Source: Ixodes scapularis
Lineage: Eukaryota; Arthropoda; Arachnida; Ixodida; Ixodidae
Direction: 5' to 3'
Assembly: GCF_016920785.2 (NCBI RefSeq)
Contig: NW_024609837.1
Span: forward strand, 52,132,671 to 52,196,670
Length of the DNA stretch: 64,000 bases
Positions 13,091 to 24,359 of the stretch are shown here, one piece after another. The notes below the pieces were generated by a model that did not search any database, was not told the DNA's origin, and saw only the letters and a program-made list of their open reading frames with translations. The translations under genes were made by a program, and so were the position numbers. Numbering within the stretch: the stretch's first letter is position 1; each line of letters starts with the position of its first letter.

Positions 13091-14082
13091 GCGCCTATGG
13101 CCGAATACTTATCATCCTTGGCTTCTACGTAAAGGGCTCGAGGTTCGATGTCTGGGAGTGGACGCGTCTTTTTTTTATTTCTGTAAAAGTCGCGTTCTGG
13201 TGAATTCGAGAACATTGTTGTTTATTCTAGGTCCGAATGTTACACGCGTCGAACCTTCTACGCCGATTATTCCAGAAGCCCACGCGTGTACATACAAAAC
13301 CACGTAGACAGAAGGCCTCCGCACCGTGATCGCACCGTCATTTCAGTCAGAGCAATCGAGGCCTGAGATTGGGCACGAGTGCTGCGTCAGTGTTCGTCTG
13401 GGGCTCTTGTCCAATCAGCGCGTCGAAAGTTGGGCTCGGGCCCAATAACCGAGTTAGCGCCATCCGACCCTGATGACGTGTCATGAAAGAAGAGTGGAGT
13501 GTTCGGAGGCCTTCGTTATTCTAGATCAGGGGTGGCCAGGCTGACGCGGCTTAAGAGCCGCAAACAAAACCACGAAACTTCCAAGAGCCGCGGGGGAAGG
13601 GGGGGGGGGGGGGGTGCTAACTTTCGTTTAGAGCGATAAACGAAACTCAAACTACTTTCAATCTATCCGGTTCAAAAGCAATTCAACTGTACGTAAGGTA
13701 GCAGTAGCATAGCACAAGACTGCCAAATCGCAACCTGTCTTGCGATTTAGAACGCGGGAAAGTGTGTGTGTGTGTGTGTGGGGGGGGTCTAGGGGAAGGA
13801 TCTGCGAGCCGCACTTTAACACACAAAGAGGCGCATGCGGCTCGGGAGCCGCAGCTTGGCCACCCCTGTTCTAATTGGTGTTTGTACATAAGGGGCTTCG
13901 CGTGGCGAGCCAAAGTCAGTCTCGCCCCAGCGTTCGATCCTGGTGCTACGCCGACTTCGACGCCCGCGACGCGTCGTTGTTATCTTCTGTTTCCTTCTCA
14001 TTTTGTGCACAAGTTCGTCCCATTAAACGTTTCAGTTTCCTCAGTTATTCCATGTTTCGTCACCTCGCCTTTTGTGACAATA
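13091..14082 (+). repeat. Composite interspersed repeat with tRNA-like head, copy 1
   Basis: This stretch aligns with 43046-43462. Both begin with a tRNA-like segment (B-box-like GGTTCGAT), continue through TTCTGGT(G/A)AATTCGAGAAC and AACCTTCTACGCCGATT, and end in the shared GTGACAATAT. The first copy has about 210 bp of extra body (13310-13520) plus an inserted hAT MITE (13527-13868). The tRNA-like head suggests a tRNA-derived SINE. The tail (CCCATTAAACG then GTGACA) could instead be an LTR end, so class is uncertain. Confidence 0.75.
13527..13868. mobile_element. hAT-type MITE inserted in the composite repeat
   Basis: Terminal inverted repeats CAGGGGTGGCCA...TGGCCACCCCTG, continuing imperfectly into GCGGCT/AGCCGC, bound 342 bp. 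The 8-bp flanks TTCTAGAT and TTCTAATT fit a hAT target duplication with two changes (hAT elements favour nTCTAGAn). The copy at 43046 lacks this segment, which supports insertion. The interior has a G-run near 13600, a GT-run near 13765 and no transposase. Confidence 0.88.
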
Positions 14083-14599
14083 TATCTATATATCTATAAC
14101 AATGTTTGACACCTTAAAATATTACTTTTAAATTATACATTACTCGGCCCTGCTTCGTTCAAAACTTTACGCAAGCTTGTTTACGCTGACAAAAACAGCT
14201 GAATAAAGAATGCATTGAGATACCATACACACAAAATGTATGAGTTGCGCATGCTATCTATGTATAATGGGGAATGGGGCCGACATGTACGGGGCTACCG
14301 TAACCCTACACTTCATGCGTATGGTAGCATAACAAATTCTGTGTCCTCCGGTTTGTCAGCGTGACCAAGCTAGTGTAAAATTTTGGCTATATAAGCCAAC
14401 TGTAAGCTTTTGGTTACCTAGCTTTGTTGAATATTGAAGTGCCTTTGATGGCCGACGGCAATGAATATGTTTGATGCGCTAATTTGAATGGCACGTGACC
14501 ACGGAATAGAAATTGAGTGCGCTTCAAACCAGCCAATTCTCGCCCTATGTTTTTGGACGAAAAAATTCGAATTTCGAGCCGGAAATTGTGTTCTGGACA

Positions 14600-14815
14600 G
14601 TTGGGCTCTTATAGGTCACGTTCAAATAAAAACGTCGGTGATCAAAAATACCCTACCGGTTCTTATCATAAGAAATAGTTTTTATATGTCGCCTAGGAAC
14701 ACTCCTTGCAAACATGGCGTTGATAAATGTAATAGCCGTGTTAGCATACTACATCTTGTATTTCAAATCAGTTTTTGATTTACACTCTTGTGAAATTCAC
14801 CCACCCCACCCTTTT
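14600..14815 (+). repeat. Dispersed repeat, copy 1 (partner at 52400-52580)
   Basis: Shares AATAGCCGTGTT, CTTGTATTTCAA and CAGTTTT in the same order and spacing with 52400-52580, in the same orientation. It is a diverged, unclassified repeat. The rest of 14083-15120 shows no gene. Confidence 0.6.
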
Positions 14816-15123
14816 GCGGGTAGACAAATTTAAAGCTAAGCAAGACCTGTTTTGGCCAGAACCTGGGTATCTTAGTCATAAATTGCCAAACAAGTGAAAA
14901 AGTTAACTTCTGATTGCTCGGTTCCCATATGGCAACTTTGGACCTCTATTGTCCAAGCAAGTTCAATATTAATGCTTCACTGCAGGCTCTTTAGCTGAAG
15001 TCTGGCATTTCCCTCATGTGGCGCACGAGAGAACAGCCATCGAAACGCCAGAAAAAACAAACAAAAAAAAAAAACGCTTTGACACTAATGCCTTGTAGCA
15101 AACCGGTTTTAGGCCCAAGTTAG

Positions 15124-15359
15124 GCGCCTAGGATTGCCGAGCTCGGGCCAAGTTGGGAGTTTCTCTGTCGTGCTGCCTCGATTGCATTTGACCCCGAAGA
15201 AAACGAGAGAAATCTGACGCTTCTTCTCCAACTAGCGGAAGGTGTGCCTGCACTGGAACACGCAGGAATAAACGATCCTTTGCTAGAACCGGCCAAATGT
15301 CGACGAAGAATGCCTGACATGTCCGAAAACGAGCGAGCTAAAATGGACCAATGCTCGGG
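15124..15359 (+). CDS. Putative internal exon of an unidentified plus-strand gene
   Basis: The frame reads as well-composed helical coding sequence (PSWEFLCRAASIAFDPEENE, then LLLQLAEGVPALEHAGIND, then CRRRMPDMSENERAKMDQCS). It ends at a good donor, GG|GTAAGA, leaving two bases of a codon. An in-frame TAG at 15121-15123 forces the exon to start at 15124 (after TTAG) or 15132 (after CCTAG); both acceptors have weak pyrimidine tracts. Three cysteines and strong helix propensity suggest a small secreted protein, but I do not recognise the family. No first or next exon was found with confidence. The minus-strand open frame here is a shadow. Confidence 0.5.
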
Positions 15360-15895
15360 GTAAGACGTTCTCTGAAGTCCGACAGCTCGCGTATTAGTCG
15401 CGCGGGAGAAAGAGTTCCAGCCATTACTGTGCCCGGTAAGGCACTTCGCGCTGAGGCACACTTGTTAACGCTTGGATACAGTGAGCGACAGCAAAGGCAT
15501 GAATTTTCTTGTACACTAATATTTTATCGTGCGGCTTACACGATAGTGACGAGAAAAAAAGTTGTCGTCGGGAGGGGGAGTCGGCAATGTCATGTTGGCT
15601 TCTTGTCTACTACCCTTGGAATCTCGAATATTTGACCTGAAATCTTCGGAAGTGAGCTAGGACAAGACTTACTCGGCGAAGTGATGTTGTCCTTCTTACC
15701 TTTTACATTCGGGGTAAGCTCGAATCTTCTAGACGTACGGAGACGCGTTCCCTCTCGGTCATGCACGCGACAATATTCTAGACCTTGTGCTAGTTACTCA
15801 TACTCTGTAAACATTTTTAAAGGTGAATAGTGAGCAGCAATAGTGTAGATAAAAAAAAATCGACCTGTTAATTATTTTAGGAAAAGTACGTGTCT

Positions 15896-16332
15896 ATTAG
15901 AGCGCAGCTCTTAGGCGCCCGTTTCCGGCTTGAGCGGCGACGCCGTCGCCGCTGCCGTCGGCGCAACCGTGCGTTGCATCTACGTTGCATGCAACCCGCG
16001 CGTTGAATGCAACCCGCGTTGCATGCAACGCGCGGTTTGCATGCAACGGCGTAATCGCGCGTTGCATTATGGGTAGCTTCTCATAATGACGTCACGAGGG
16101 TTACTCTCACGAGGGTTACTCTCACGAGGGTTACCCTCACGAGGGTCACGAGGGTTATGAGAGTTACCCTCACGTTATCCCCCTGTGGTCACGTGACCCC
16201 CCCCCCCCCCCCCCCCCCCGAGGTCACGTTACCTCAGGAAATCACCTGTCCCTCAGTAGCCTTCCATCCTCCTCCTCAAGAGCTGCGCTCTAATCCGGCG
16301 TTACAGGGAGTTGTAAAGGGCTTTCATTTTTA
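15896..16332 (+). mobile_element. Fixed-end variable-payload element, copy A
   Basis: Begins with ATTAGAGCGCAGCTCTT and the CCGTTTCCGGCTTGAGCGGC block, and ends with CCTCCTCAAGAGCTGCGCTC, then GGCGTTACAGGGAGTTGTAA and CTTTCATTTTT, the same ends as the copies at 27333 and 44541. The interior differs. It holds repeated TTGCATGCAAC palindromes (15980-16050), four or five CACGAGGGTTA units (16095-16160), a GTCACGTGAC site and a run of about 20 C. There is no coding capacity. Confidence 0.85.
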
Positions 16333-17133
16333 TTTTCGCAAGATATATAATATAGTAAACATTGACGCCGAGCAAAGTGTAGTTCAACCTCCAAATAGTG
16401 GTTTCGGAATGTCTTCTAACATAAAATGTGTCTTGCAGGCTGTGTTCCAAATCTTACCCAAATGGACTCAAATTACTCCGGCGTTTCGTGTCACGTGACA
16501 ACATAGATTGAAGAACGCTGGACGCGGGTAGGTTTTGAACGCCAAGGTACAAAACTCTTACCCTGGAGTAAGATCGAGTGATTTTTTAAACACGGCCGCA
16601 ATGTTGATAGTGCGCAAATTGTTTAAAACTACTTTTGTTAAAAAAACGTGTCTTGATTTGGCACTGAAAAATCTTTTCAGGAGTTCAGTGCTCCTTTGAA
16701 AATGATAAAGTACCTTTGTCAGAAAAATGATGACTTCCTCAAAATCTAGTCATATGGAATGTGACATATAATGTTGAATTTGAATTTGATTTTAGCTAAA
16801 CTAGACGCGGCTACACGCTGAATGCGCTTCAGTTGAGAATCATAATGAGGGTTTGTCACATCTGCAGGCCGCTGCTGGCGCAGTGTGGTTGATCCGTCAA
16901 ATCTGACTGTCTGTAGGGGTGGATGAAAAAAGAAACACGTGAGTGTGTATGAATGCTCTCTACTTTATGCCCAGCGGGAAATGCACTGCACGGAGAGTTT
17001 TGCTTGTGAACATAGTTTTGATTTTTTTTTCTCGTCTATGCAGTCGGGGGAATGTAATACCTTAATATTCGGTCTCACACAGCGGGAATAAAAAAAGTTA
17101 TTAATTGGTCGTCACAGTGTCATCTGTTGGTAA
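16333..17133. other. No gene seen
   Basis: A GTGTCACGTGACA palindrome at about 16488 is the only notable motif. It resembles the E-box-containing repeats elsewhere in the window. Confidence 0.4.
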
Positions 17134-17141
17134 CATATAAG

Positions 17142-17990
17142 CAGGGCTGGTCAGAGATGCTAAAAGATTATTGCGGAATACAAATACTGAGATGCATGTC
17201 TTTTAAGGCCAAAATACAAATACTGAGATGCATTTGTTTTTGATAAAACGGAATCTTTCCGAAATACTTTTGGAAAAACGGCCAGAAACTAACCCGGCAT
17301 ACAGATACAGATACACAGGAAAATATAGTTTTTTTTCTGAATCGTTGTAAGTGCGGGAGAAGCAGTTCGTGGCGAAATCAAATGATAATGCTCGGGCTTT
17401 GGTGACTGTAGTATATCGGGATTTCGTTTCAGGTGGTTTTTTCCCCCGTAGGGGGGTTAAGCGGGGGCTTTATATAAAGTTTCGGTCACCTCGCGCCAAA
17501 AGGGTTTTCAGAGCATCGTAAAAACCCGACAGTTAATTTTCAACAACAAATATAACGAGATATACTTGAGCCTGGCATATCATCGCGATACAAGCGATCG
17601 ATTCCAAATGCATTTAACTACTTAAATACAACCATTTTTCAAATGTGTCTCGATACAGGAAAAAACATTCCCAAAATCATCTTGGACGTGCACTCTAAAA
17701 CAATCTCTGCGTAAAAGAACTCTTATGGGCTCTTTGGCTTCTCCATATTTTGCACACTAAGAAGTTTCTTTATAAGCAACCCCTAAAAGGATTCTTCGTG
17801 AAAAGCCCATAAGGGGAACTTTTAAGCTTCTTTTTTGATGCAAAGGAGTTCTTCATCGCCCAGGATCTTTTCTAGTGCGCCAGGGTGCGATGGTGCTGGA
17901 GGCGAAAACGTTCTTCATGAGCTGAAAGAGCTCTCAGGGTTTAGAAGCTAGCATTGCGATACATTTAAATTGCGGTACTGACCAGCCCTG
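17142..17990. mobile_element. hAT-like non-autonomous element
   Basis: Terminal inverted repeats CAGGGCTGGTCAG...CTGACCAGCCCTG bound 849 bp, flanked by CATATAAG (17134-17141) and CAGACAAG (17991-17998), an 8-bp target duplication with two mismatches. The size, terminus and duplication length fit hAT. No transposase is recognisable. Confidence 0.85.
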
Positions 17991-19094
17991 CAGACAAGTA
18001 ACAAGGACCGCCGCTGGTAGCTGTGATGCAGTTTAATGCGGATAAAAGAGTATACATTTCACTAACTTTTTCTTTTTTCAAAAACAGCGGTGATCGCCTA
18101 ACAAAGCAAAACAAAAGGTAAAATTTATTTTCACTCACCAGGATATGCACAAAAAACCGGCAGCTCGCAATTGTTGTAATGAGGCAGAAGCTAATTTTAA
18201 TATGGACTGAAACACAATTTCTAACAAAGGTCATAATTCCTTCGGTGACAAATATTCTTTTACAATATTCAAGCTGTAACGCCTACACTGCTATAGTCCT
18301 ACAGTCTAGTAAAACTTCAGCAAATCATAATTTCCGCTTATAATAAAATAGGGACGGATTAGGCGCTAACTTTGAACCAGCTTTATTCGAGAAAGGGCAA
18401 ACATTAATGAACTAAAGAAAACAGAAAGTACACAAAACCAAACATTTATTTACCCTTGAACCGGTCATGTAATACACCAACTAGACCAGGAACATACTTT
18501 ACTAGAAATTTACGTAATCTTGAACACTCTTAACAGGATGTCGTAGTGAATGACGAGTTAGAAAAGCGGGGAATATCTGAAAAACTAAACGTTTAATAAG
18601 AAAAACTTTGGTGTAAAAAACAACAAAAACATACCCTGAAATGTATGGTGTCGCGAGTGTCGATGTCCGCGTTACAACAAGATCGAAAAACTAGCACCAA
18701 GCTACCCGTATTCTGCAAGCTACGACCTCTTTTATAAAAACTCCGTTTCCAGGAACATTCTAGACAACACACAATCGGTCTGAGAGGGAACTGAAAAGTT
18801 CAAAAAAACACCAGAGGGAAACGAAAAAAAAAAAAAAGTGAAGTGGGGGGGTTTAAACCACGTGTGCCGCGCCGGCTAGACCACGCTCACGCGTCATTTT
18901 TTGCAGATTTCTACACTGCGCGACACTTGTTAGCGCGAACATGATGTCGGCGATTCAGAATAAAGGCCGGTTGAAACAGCACTGCCTGCTTACGATTGCG
19001 TTAGCTTACGTCTGGTTACGCCGGGAGTCACGGGGACATACGTGATTCGTATGAGGCGGGGCAACCAGTTCAAAGAGTAGCCATACTTGCAACA
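17991..19094. other. No gene seen
   Basis: AT-rich, with short chance frames on the minus strand (17965-18234) that lack recognisable domains. Confidence 0.4.
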
Positions 19095-19228
19095 GAGTGA
19101 GACCGAGAGAGACAAGACCGGTTTTTAAGCCTCTTGCGACCGCGTAGGACTTGCTCCGCAGCAGCGCATCTGGTCCTACGCGGTCACAAAAGGCTTAAAA
19201 ACCGGTCTTGTCTCTCTCGGTCGTACTC
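19095..19228. repeat. Near-perfect hairpin, arms about 56 bp, loop about 22 bp
   Basis: The left arm (19095-19150) contains GAGAGAGACAAGACCGG and GTTTTTAAGCC; the right arm (19173-19228) is its reverse complement with only a few differences. The compact fold resembles a small foldback MITE, or the precursor shape of a small RNA. No target duplication was evident. Confidence 0.8.
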
Positions 19229-19399
19229 GGTTGGAACTTTGTGAACGAGCCTTTACACTCAATATTTGAAACACAAATTTTCGTGACTTGTAACTGTAAG
19301 AAAACGTTAGCAAACTCTCCTGCTTGAATGCCCTAAGCCAGAAACTATTTGTAGAGACATCAGAAAAAAAGTAGGCAGCTCGAGTTTGCAACGAAAATA

Positions 19400-19405
19400 T
19401 TTAAT
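19400..19405 (-). promoter_or_regulatory. Candidate poly(A) signal ATTAAA
   Basis: On the minus strand ATTAAA lies about 90 bases past the stop codon of the mucin-like terminal exon, a suitable position for 3' end formation. Confidence 0.45.
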
Positions 19406-19495
19406 GAAAAAACCACAACTAAGCGCGAATGTATGAGCCCCGTGTTACCGAAACTCGCGCGATTTAAACGCACAAGGCTAGAGCGGGACTCAATT

Positions 19496-19782
19496 TTAGC
19501 AATAGTCCGGGTTCAGGGTAGTTGTGGAAGTTGGCCCTTCTGTACTGGATGGCGCCTCTGGTGTTTCTGGTGACAGGGTAGTTGTGGAATTTGACCCTTC
19601 TGTACTGGATGGCTCCTCTGGTGTTACTGGTAGCACTGGTGGCTGTGGTGGATTTGGTTTCGGTAGTTCTGGTTCGGCCGTCGTGGTCGCCTCGGGTGGT
19701 GGTTGCGGAGGTCCCGGTGGGGACGGTGGTGGTGGAGGTCCAGGGGGCAGCGGCGTTCCCGGAGTTCCTGGCGCTTCGGGTG
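19496..19782 (-). CDS. Terminal exon: Pro/Thr-rich mucin-like secreted tail
   Basis: A strong acceptor (ACATTTAACTATTTCAG|) precedes two completing bases and 94 codons ending in TAA at 19498-19496. The product starts with Pro-rich runs (PLPPGPPPPPSPPGPPQPPP), then carries two imperfect copies of a segment (about 25 residues each) with PEEPSSTEGSNSTTTL and PEAPSSTEGPTSTTTL, ending PDYC. Clustered Ser/Thr next to Pro suggests heavy O-glycosylation. The open frame upstream of the acceptor (to 19939) looks intronic. It may end the reprolysin-like gene or a separate secreted protein. Confidence 0.72.
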
Positions 19783-22713
19783 CTGAAATAGTTAAATGTA
19801 AAAAAACACGCGATGAGCGTGTTGTGAAGAAGTGACCTTTTTGACATTGATGAAACAGCGGCGTAAAAGACACCTTACAATATTGTCGGATGTGAAGAGC
19901 GCAAACTGAAATTTTACTAGAACGAATGGGTGTGTTCAAGGAGGAAGAGTGTTAGTTGTGCTTACTATTAAGTTAGTTAGTAATTCAAAATAAACTATGA
20001 TCAATAACAGCGCAGTTTCGTAGGGTGTGGGATATTATACGTTCACGGCTGTTGCTTTGTGAATCGTCCTTCGGTGTTCTTGTCGGTTAATCCCGCATTC
20101 TTAATGACTACGGAGGAGTAAGTAGGTGCTTAGGATTTGGCACCTCCCGCGTTCCTCTCTAGGAACTCTGGAGCGTTTGCTTCCCGCAGAACACGTGGGC
20201 CGACCAATCGCTGCGATCTGTGATTGAAGGTCGCGGCGAATCACAAGATCGGAAATATGTTTAGAGCTACGAGACCAGTTTGCGCAGTGACGCTGAGTGT
20301 GTCGTTTCACCATGCTCAAGTTCACAGCGTAAACTGTTTCTTTCTAGCGGTATAGATATATTTTTAACCTCATGATTCGCGGCGCCTTTTCAATAGATTA
20401 CAGGCTCTCCTAAGCGTTTTGCAGGAATGTAGATGCCCCAGATTTCTTCGAGTGTACAACGCATAATTTTAAAGTTTTGAAACGGTCTTTTTGATCACGA
20501 AATATTTTGGTTTTTTTTGTATCCAAAAGGCTGTTCATGCAAGTCATAGAAACATTGCATTTTTTTATTTAAATCAATATCTTTGTCTCGTGTTTGTACT
20601 ATCTTTAATCGCGCCGTTATATGCTTGATAATATGGAAGTGTAGAGAATAATCTGTCTCTGGGTGAAATATCTTATCTAATCAGTCAAAGTTAAAGATAC
20701 TGATGCCCAATTCGTACGTAGTGATGGAGATAAAAACAAAAATCCTTCGTGCTATGCTTTACGTTCACACTTAACATGACCCTACTTTTTATCTTCTGTT
20801 CTTGATTTTATATCATGAACCACGTTCGCTGCCAAGCGAATTAAAGCAAAAGAGCCGACGTGGTTTAAAGTATTCTTTAGACATATTTTTGAAAGCTAAC
20901 ATTTATAGATATATAAAGATATTCCTGTTACTTTGCTTACTAATGCGCTTGATTAGTACCACAAGTATGATGTTCTCAGTAGAAGATCGCTTACGCAAGC
21001 GCTTTTTCACTCAGGAGCATTCTATCGTGTAACGAGCATAGGCCAGATTTGAAAGTAATTTCAAATTCGGTACTCAGAGTTGGGATGCTTCCTTACAAAT
21101 AAAAATATTCTATTCTATTCTATCTTGTTCAATTCTACAGCCTAACCTTCACCACGTTACGTCGTGTTCGAAGTTGCGCTTTGGGCTTGTCGGTACCGTT
21201 CCAGAGGTTCATTATAGCTGTCGCGCCAATTTGTCTCAACGAAGTCGCATGCCACGTTTTCGCGAAAGCGTGCGTAGTTGCGGAATCGGTACTAAACGAG
21301 TAAAAGAAAAGAAAAAAAAATAAGAAACCGAATTAATGTTTTTTTTTGCGATAAACTTAACTTTAATAAACATACAATGAAAATGTTACCTCCCATTGAG
21401 AGCAAACTTGAGCGGTTTCTGGGATGCATTTTGTACATATGAACATGTGTACGAAACATTTTTTTATATTACTATTTTGGAAAGCTTCGGTTGGAAACAT
21501 TTCTTCCGCATTGTATAAAGATTGGTAAGAAAGAATATTGATTTTCTTAATTGGGAGAACTTCGTGTTCTTACGTTGAACTGAATGATAGCGAAAGTTTT
21601 ACTCCTTCCTCGCCTCCCTTCTTTTATCGATGTCCCGGTTTATACCGTCAGGATTGTAATCTTGCTATACTGAGCCTCCTGTGGTCTTAACATCTGCGCG
21701 TCTTTTATGTGAGCTTCCATATCTGTTATCGTCGCATATTTTGTGCCGAAGACTACTGAGAATGACGAATTGTATCTTTGAGTGCGTCTCCAAATTTTCG
21801 GAAAATTGTTTTGACAAATAAATTGATTTATATACTTTTGTTTCCTTGAAGGATGGAGTAACAACATACTTTCCAACATACAAGGTATTTCAATTTATAA
21901 AAAAAAATATGCACACAATACAGAGACCCTGTATCGATATTTGAGCCTGTGCCTCTGTAGCGTTTTCTAACTTAATGGGTGTTCAAGCTACTCCGGGAAC
22001 AAGGGGAGAATGCGCAAAACATTAGTGCATCATATTTTAATCGAAAAAAGCCCAAAACACGTCGATCTACGGGGGCGCTAAGCGGCGTTGAAACCGTGCA
22101 GCAAATGACAACGAAAAAAAAAAAGTTGCGGTATGTCGGAGTTTTTAAGATGCATGTCTAAAATGCAAATACAATGATAATTATGCGAATCATTCCTACT
22201 TTATATAAAAGTAGCTATCATTAACGTATGTGGGTTAAAAAAACACAACTTTTCAAAAGTATACAAGAAAAAAAAAAAGAAATCAAATTTGACATTAGTG
22301 TTTGGACAGCGAAAGGTCGGTCTAACTTTGAGCTATGGCGATACTGTTGGACGCTGTGGACGCAAAATTAATCAGTGAAGTACCACTGCTTGTTTGGAGT
22401 CTTTAACGTGCCTCACACAGTAGTGATAGACGACCGCACGCGGGTACGATGCTCATTCAGATCGAAAGCAACGATCGACGGAACTCAAAAATGAAAGCAG
22501 TATGCTCTGCTTTGCAGACTTACACATTCAAATACAAAAATAACACCCAGCTTCGCACTCCCTTTGAAACTTCAAACCAGGGCCCAATTTAATCTAAAAT
22601 GCGCATTCAGTCATACAACAAGCGTAACTATTTTGTTGGCCTGTTTTATATGCATGCCTGTATATTTTTACGAATGTTTCATGTACTTTGTAGAACGAGA
22701 AGGGTAAACTCAC
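19783..22713. other. Intronic stretch, no other feature supported
   Basis: Between the last two minus-strand exons I see no further gene. A plus-strand acceptor-like CTTCCCGCAG at about 20188 precedes 24 open codons, which is not enough to call. Confidence 0.4.
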
Positions 22714-22769
22714 TAGGTTTAGGTGGGACGTCAGGAGGCATCTCCTGTTCGAAAGATCCGTTGCACTGG
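22714..22769 (-). CDS. Penultimate exon: short Cys-containing segment
   Basis: Acceptor TTTTTCACACAG| and donor CCTA|GTGAGT bound 56 bases: one completing base, 18 codons (QCNGSFEQEMPPDVPPKP) and one leftover base. The leftover base and the first two bases of the terminal exon form a Thr codon, so Pro-rich sequence continues without a break. It contains an N-glycosylation sequon (NGS). Confidence 0.65.
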
Positions 22770-23312
22770 CTGTGTGAAAAACAAAATATTTATATTATAT
22801 ACAATTTAAACGATCAGTGAAATAGACAACGCGCACCATAAGTCACAGTGCAGCGCAGTTCCAGGCGTCTTTAAACGCCCCAGCTATGCATACGTACAAA
22901 ACTCGAAAACAGAAAGAAAAAAAAAAAAAAAACACAGTGAAATCCATGCAAAAATAACTTTACGTTTCTATACGGCCTGGCAATTATACGCTTAACTATC
23001 GGAAGCCTAACTAGCAGCAACCAAATAAAACTCTGGCTGTAGATTTTTGCCGTCCTCGGAAGCATTCCTACGGGACTGCAGGGAGTAGTTTCATGCCTCT
23101 AATATTTTTGTGGAAGCCACTTTCGTGCCTCTAATATTTTTGTGGCATTTTTTGTGGCAGCCGGCAAATCAATGAAGGACGTGCTAGTGTTGTACCATTG
23201 ATTTTGCCAATGGTGCCTGTTTCAAAATGGTACCTCTACACGCACGCCTGTCTCATTAAAGAGCCGAAGTACAGCAGCCCCAGGGAGCAATAATTAAAAA
23301 GAAACTACTCAC

Positions 23313-23347
23313 CCTAAGGCGTTGTCTAGCGGCGGTCCTTGATACCA
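23313..23347 (-). CDS. Possible exon upstream of the tail (weak)
   Basis: The frame WYQGPPLDNAL plus two bases ends at a good donor (GG|GTGAGT), and its leftover bases fit the next exon at 22769. The acceptor ATGTAAG| has almost no pyrimidine tract, and an in-frame stop lies just upstream. It may be chance. Confidence 0.33.
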
Positions 23348-23889
23348 CTTACATTACTATCGGTTAACGAATCCATTCGTGCGATTAATATTTCTTAATG
23401 AATTCGCATATCTCAGCTGATGCAAGATACAAGTGATTCGACAAAAACCGAACCGTGACATAGGTCTCTATTGACAATTTTACAATAAAAGTTGACATGT
23501 ATCCTATTTAAACCCATTTTAAAAATACCCAATAGAATTACTTTTGATATCGGAAGAGTTATGTTTTTGGGGAAATACTCCTAAAGAATTTTTTTTTTTT
23601 TTAAATGTGTATTAAAGTCCTTCCAATTGTTACGTTGAGAGGTGCAATTTTTGAGTCTTATCCCTGGCAAACGGCGAAATCTCTGCGGCCCCCGAAATTC
23701 TGCACTGTAATGACATCTGCCTGAGATGTAATAAAACACTGTTTATAACTTTTAGAGGCGTCATTACACGAACAATAATACGTTAAGTGATCAGCCGTAT
23801 GACTTAGCGTGTTACTTTTAATTTGTTTCACTTTAAATCGGAACGCGGCCAACGCTACAAGTCGATTTACTTGTAGCGAAGAAAAAAAA

Positions 23890-24010
23890 AAAAAACGCAG
23901 GCGAGTTGGTGAATGACATCGATAGTACCCCTGAGACTTAGGAACAATACAAAACAACAAAATCTGTCCGTTTTTTTATTGTTCCTACTTCTCAGGGTTA
24001 CTATGGACGG
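23890..24010. repeat. Penelope-end-like repeat with inverted arms
   Basis: Starts with a GCAGGCGAGTTGGTG head also found at 24363, 32353 and 53262 with small changes. It is followed by two inverted arms, TACCCCTGAGACTTAGGAAC and GTTCCTACTTCTCAGGGTTA. Confidence 0.55.
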
Positions 24011-24332
24011 AATACTCGTAGCGTCAGCTGCGTTCCAACTTGTCGCATTTGTCACTGACATTCAGCGACAAAAGCTCATCATTCCAACAATCGCCGTCTT
24101 TTTGTGCGGCTAAACCATTCAAATACAGTGAATGCACCACGAATTTTGAGTTTCAGCATACTTGACTGGATTTTTATTCATTCTAGATTTGACCACGCTT
24201 TAACTAGTGGCGAAGTGGAGTATACCCCAAGAGCATGTCACTTGATGTCTATACGGGTAGATACTGATGAAGAGAAGGAGACGAAAGGCGCGCGGGGACG
24301 TCAGCACATCGAGCTCTGAGTAAAATTATTAA

Positions 24333-24354
24333 AAAACACACACACACACACACA
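24333..24354. repeat. (CA)n microsatellite
   Basis: About ten CA units at the outer end of the minus-strand Penelope-like copy. Confidence 0.9.
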
Positions 24355-24359
24355 GTGAG

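Noticed and set aside
13471..13495. CTGATGA...GAAA as a hammerhead core
   Set aside because: The eight bases between the motifs do not form a stem II, and no stems I or III are evident.
15120..15461. 113-codon minus-strand frame
   Set aside because: The plus-strand frame over the same bases has better composition and a proper donor; this one is its shadow.
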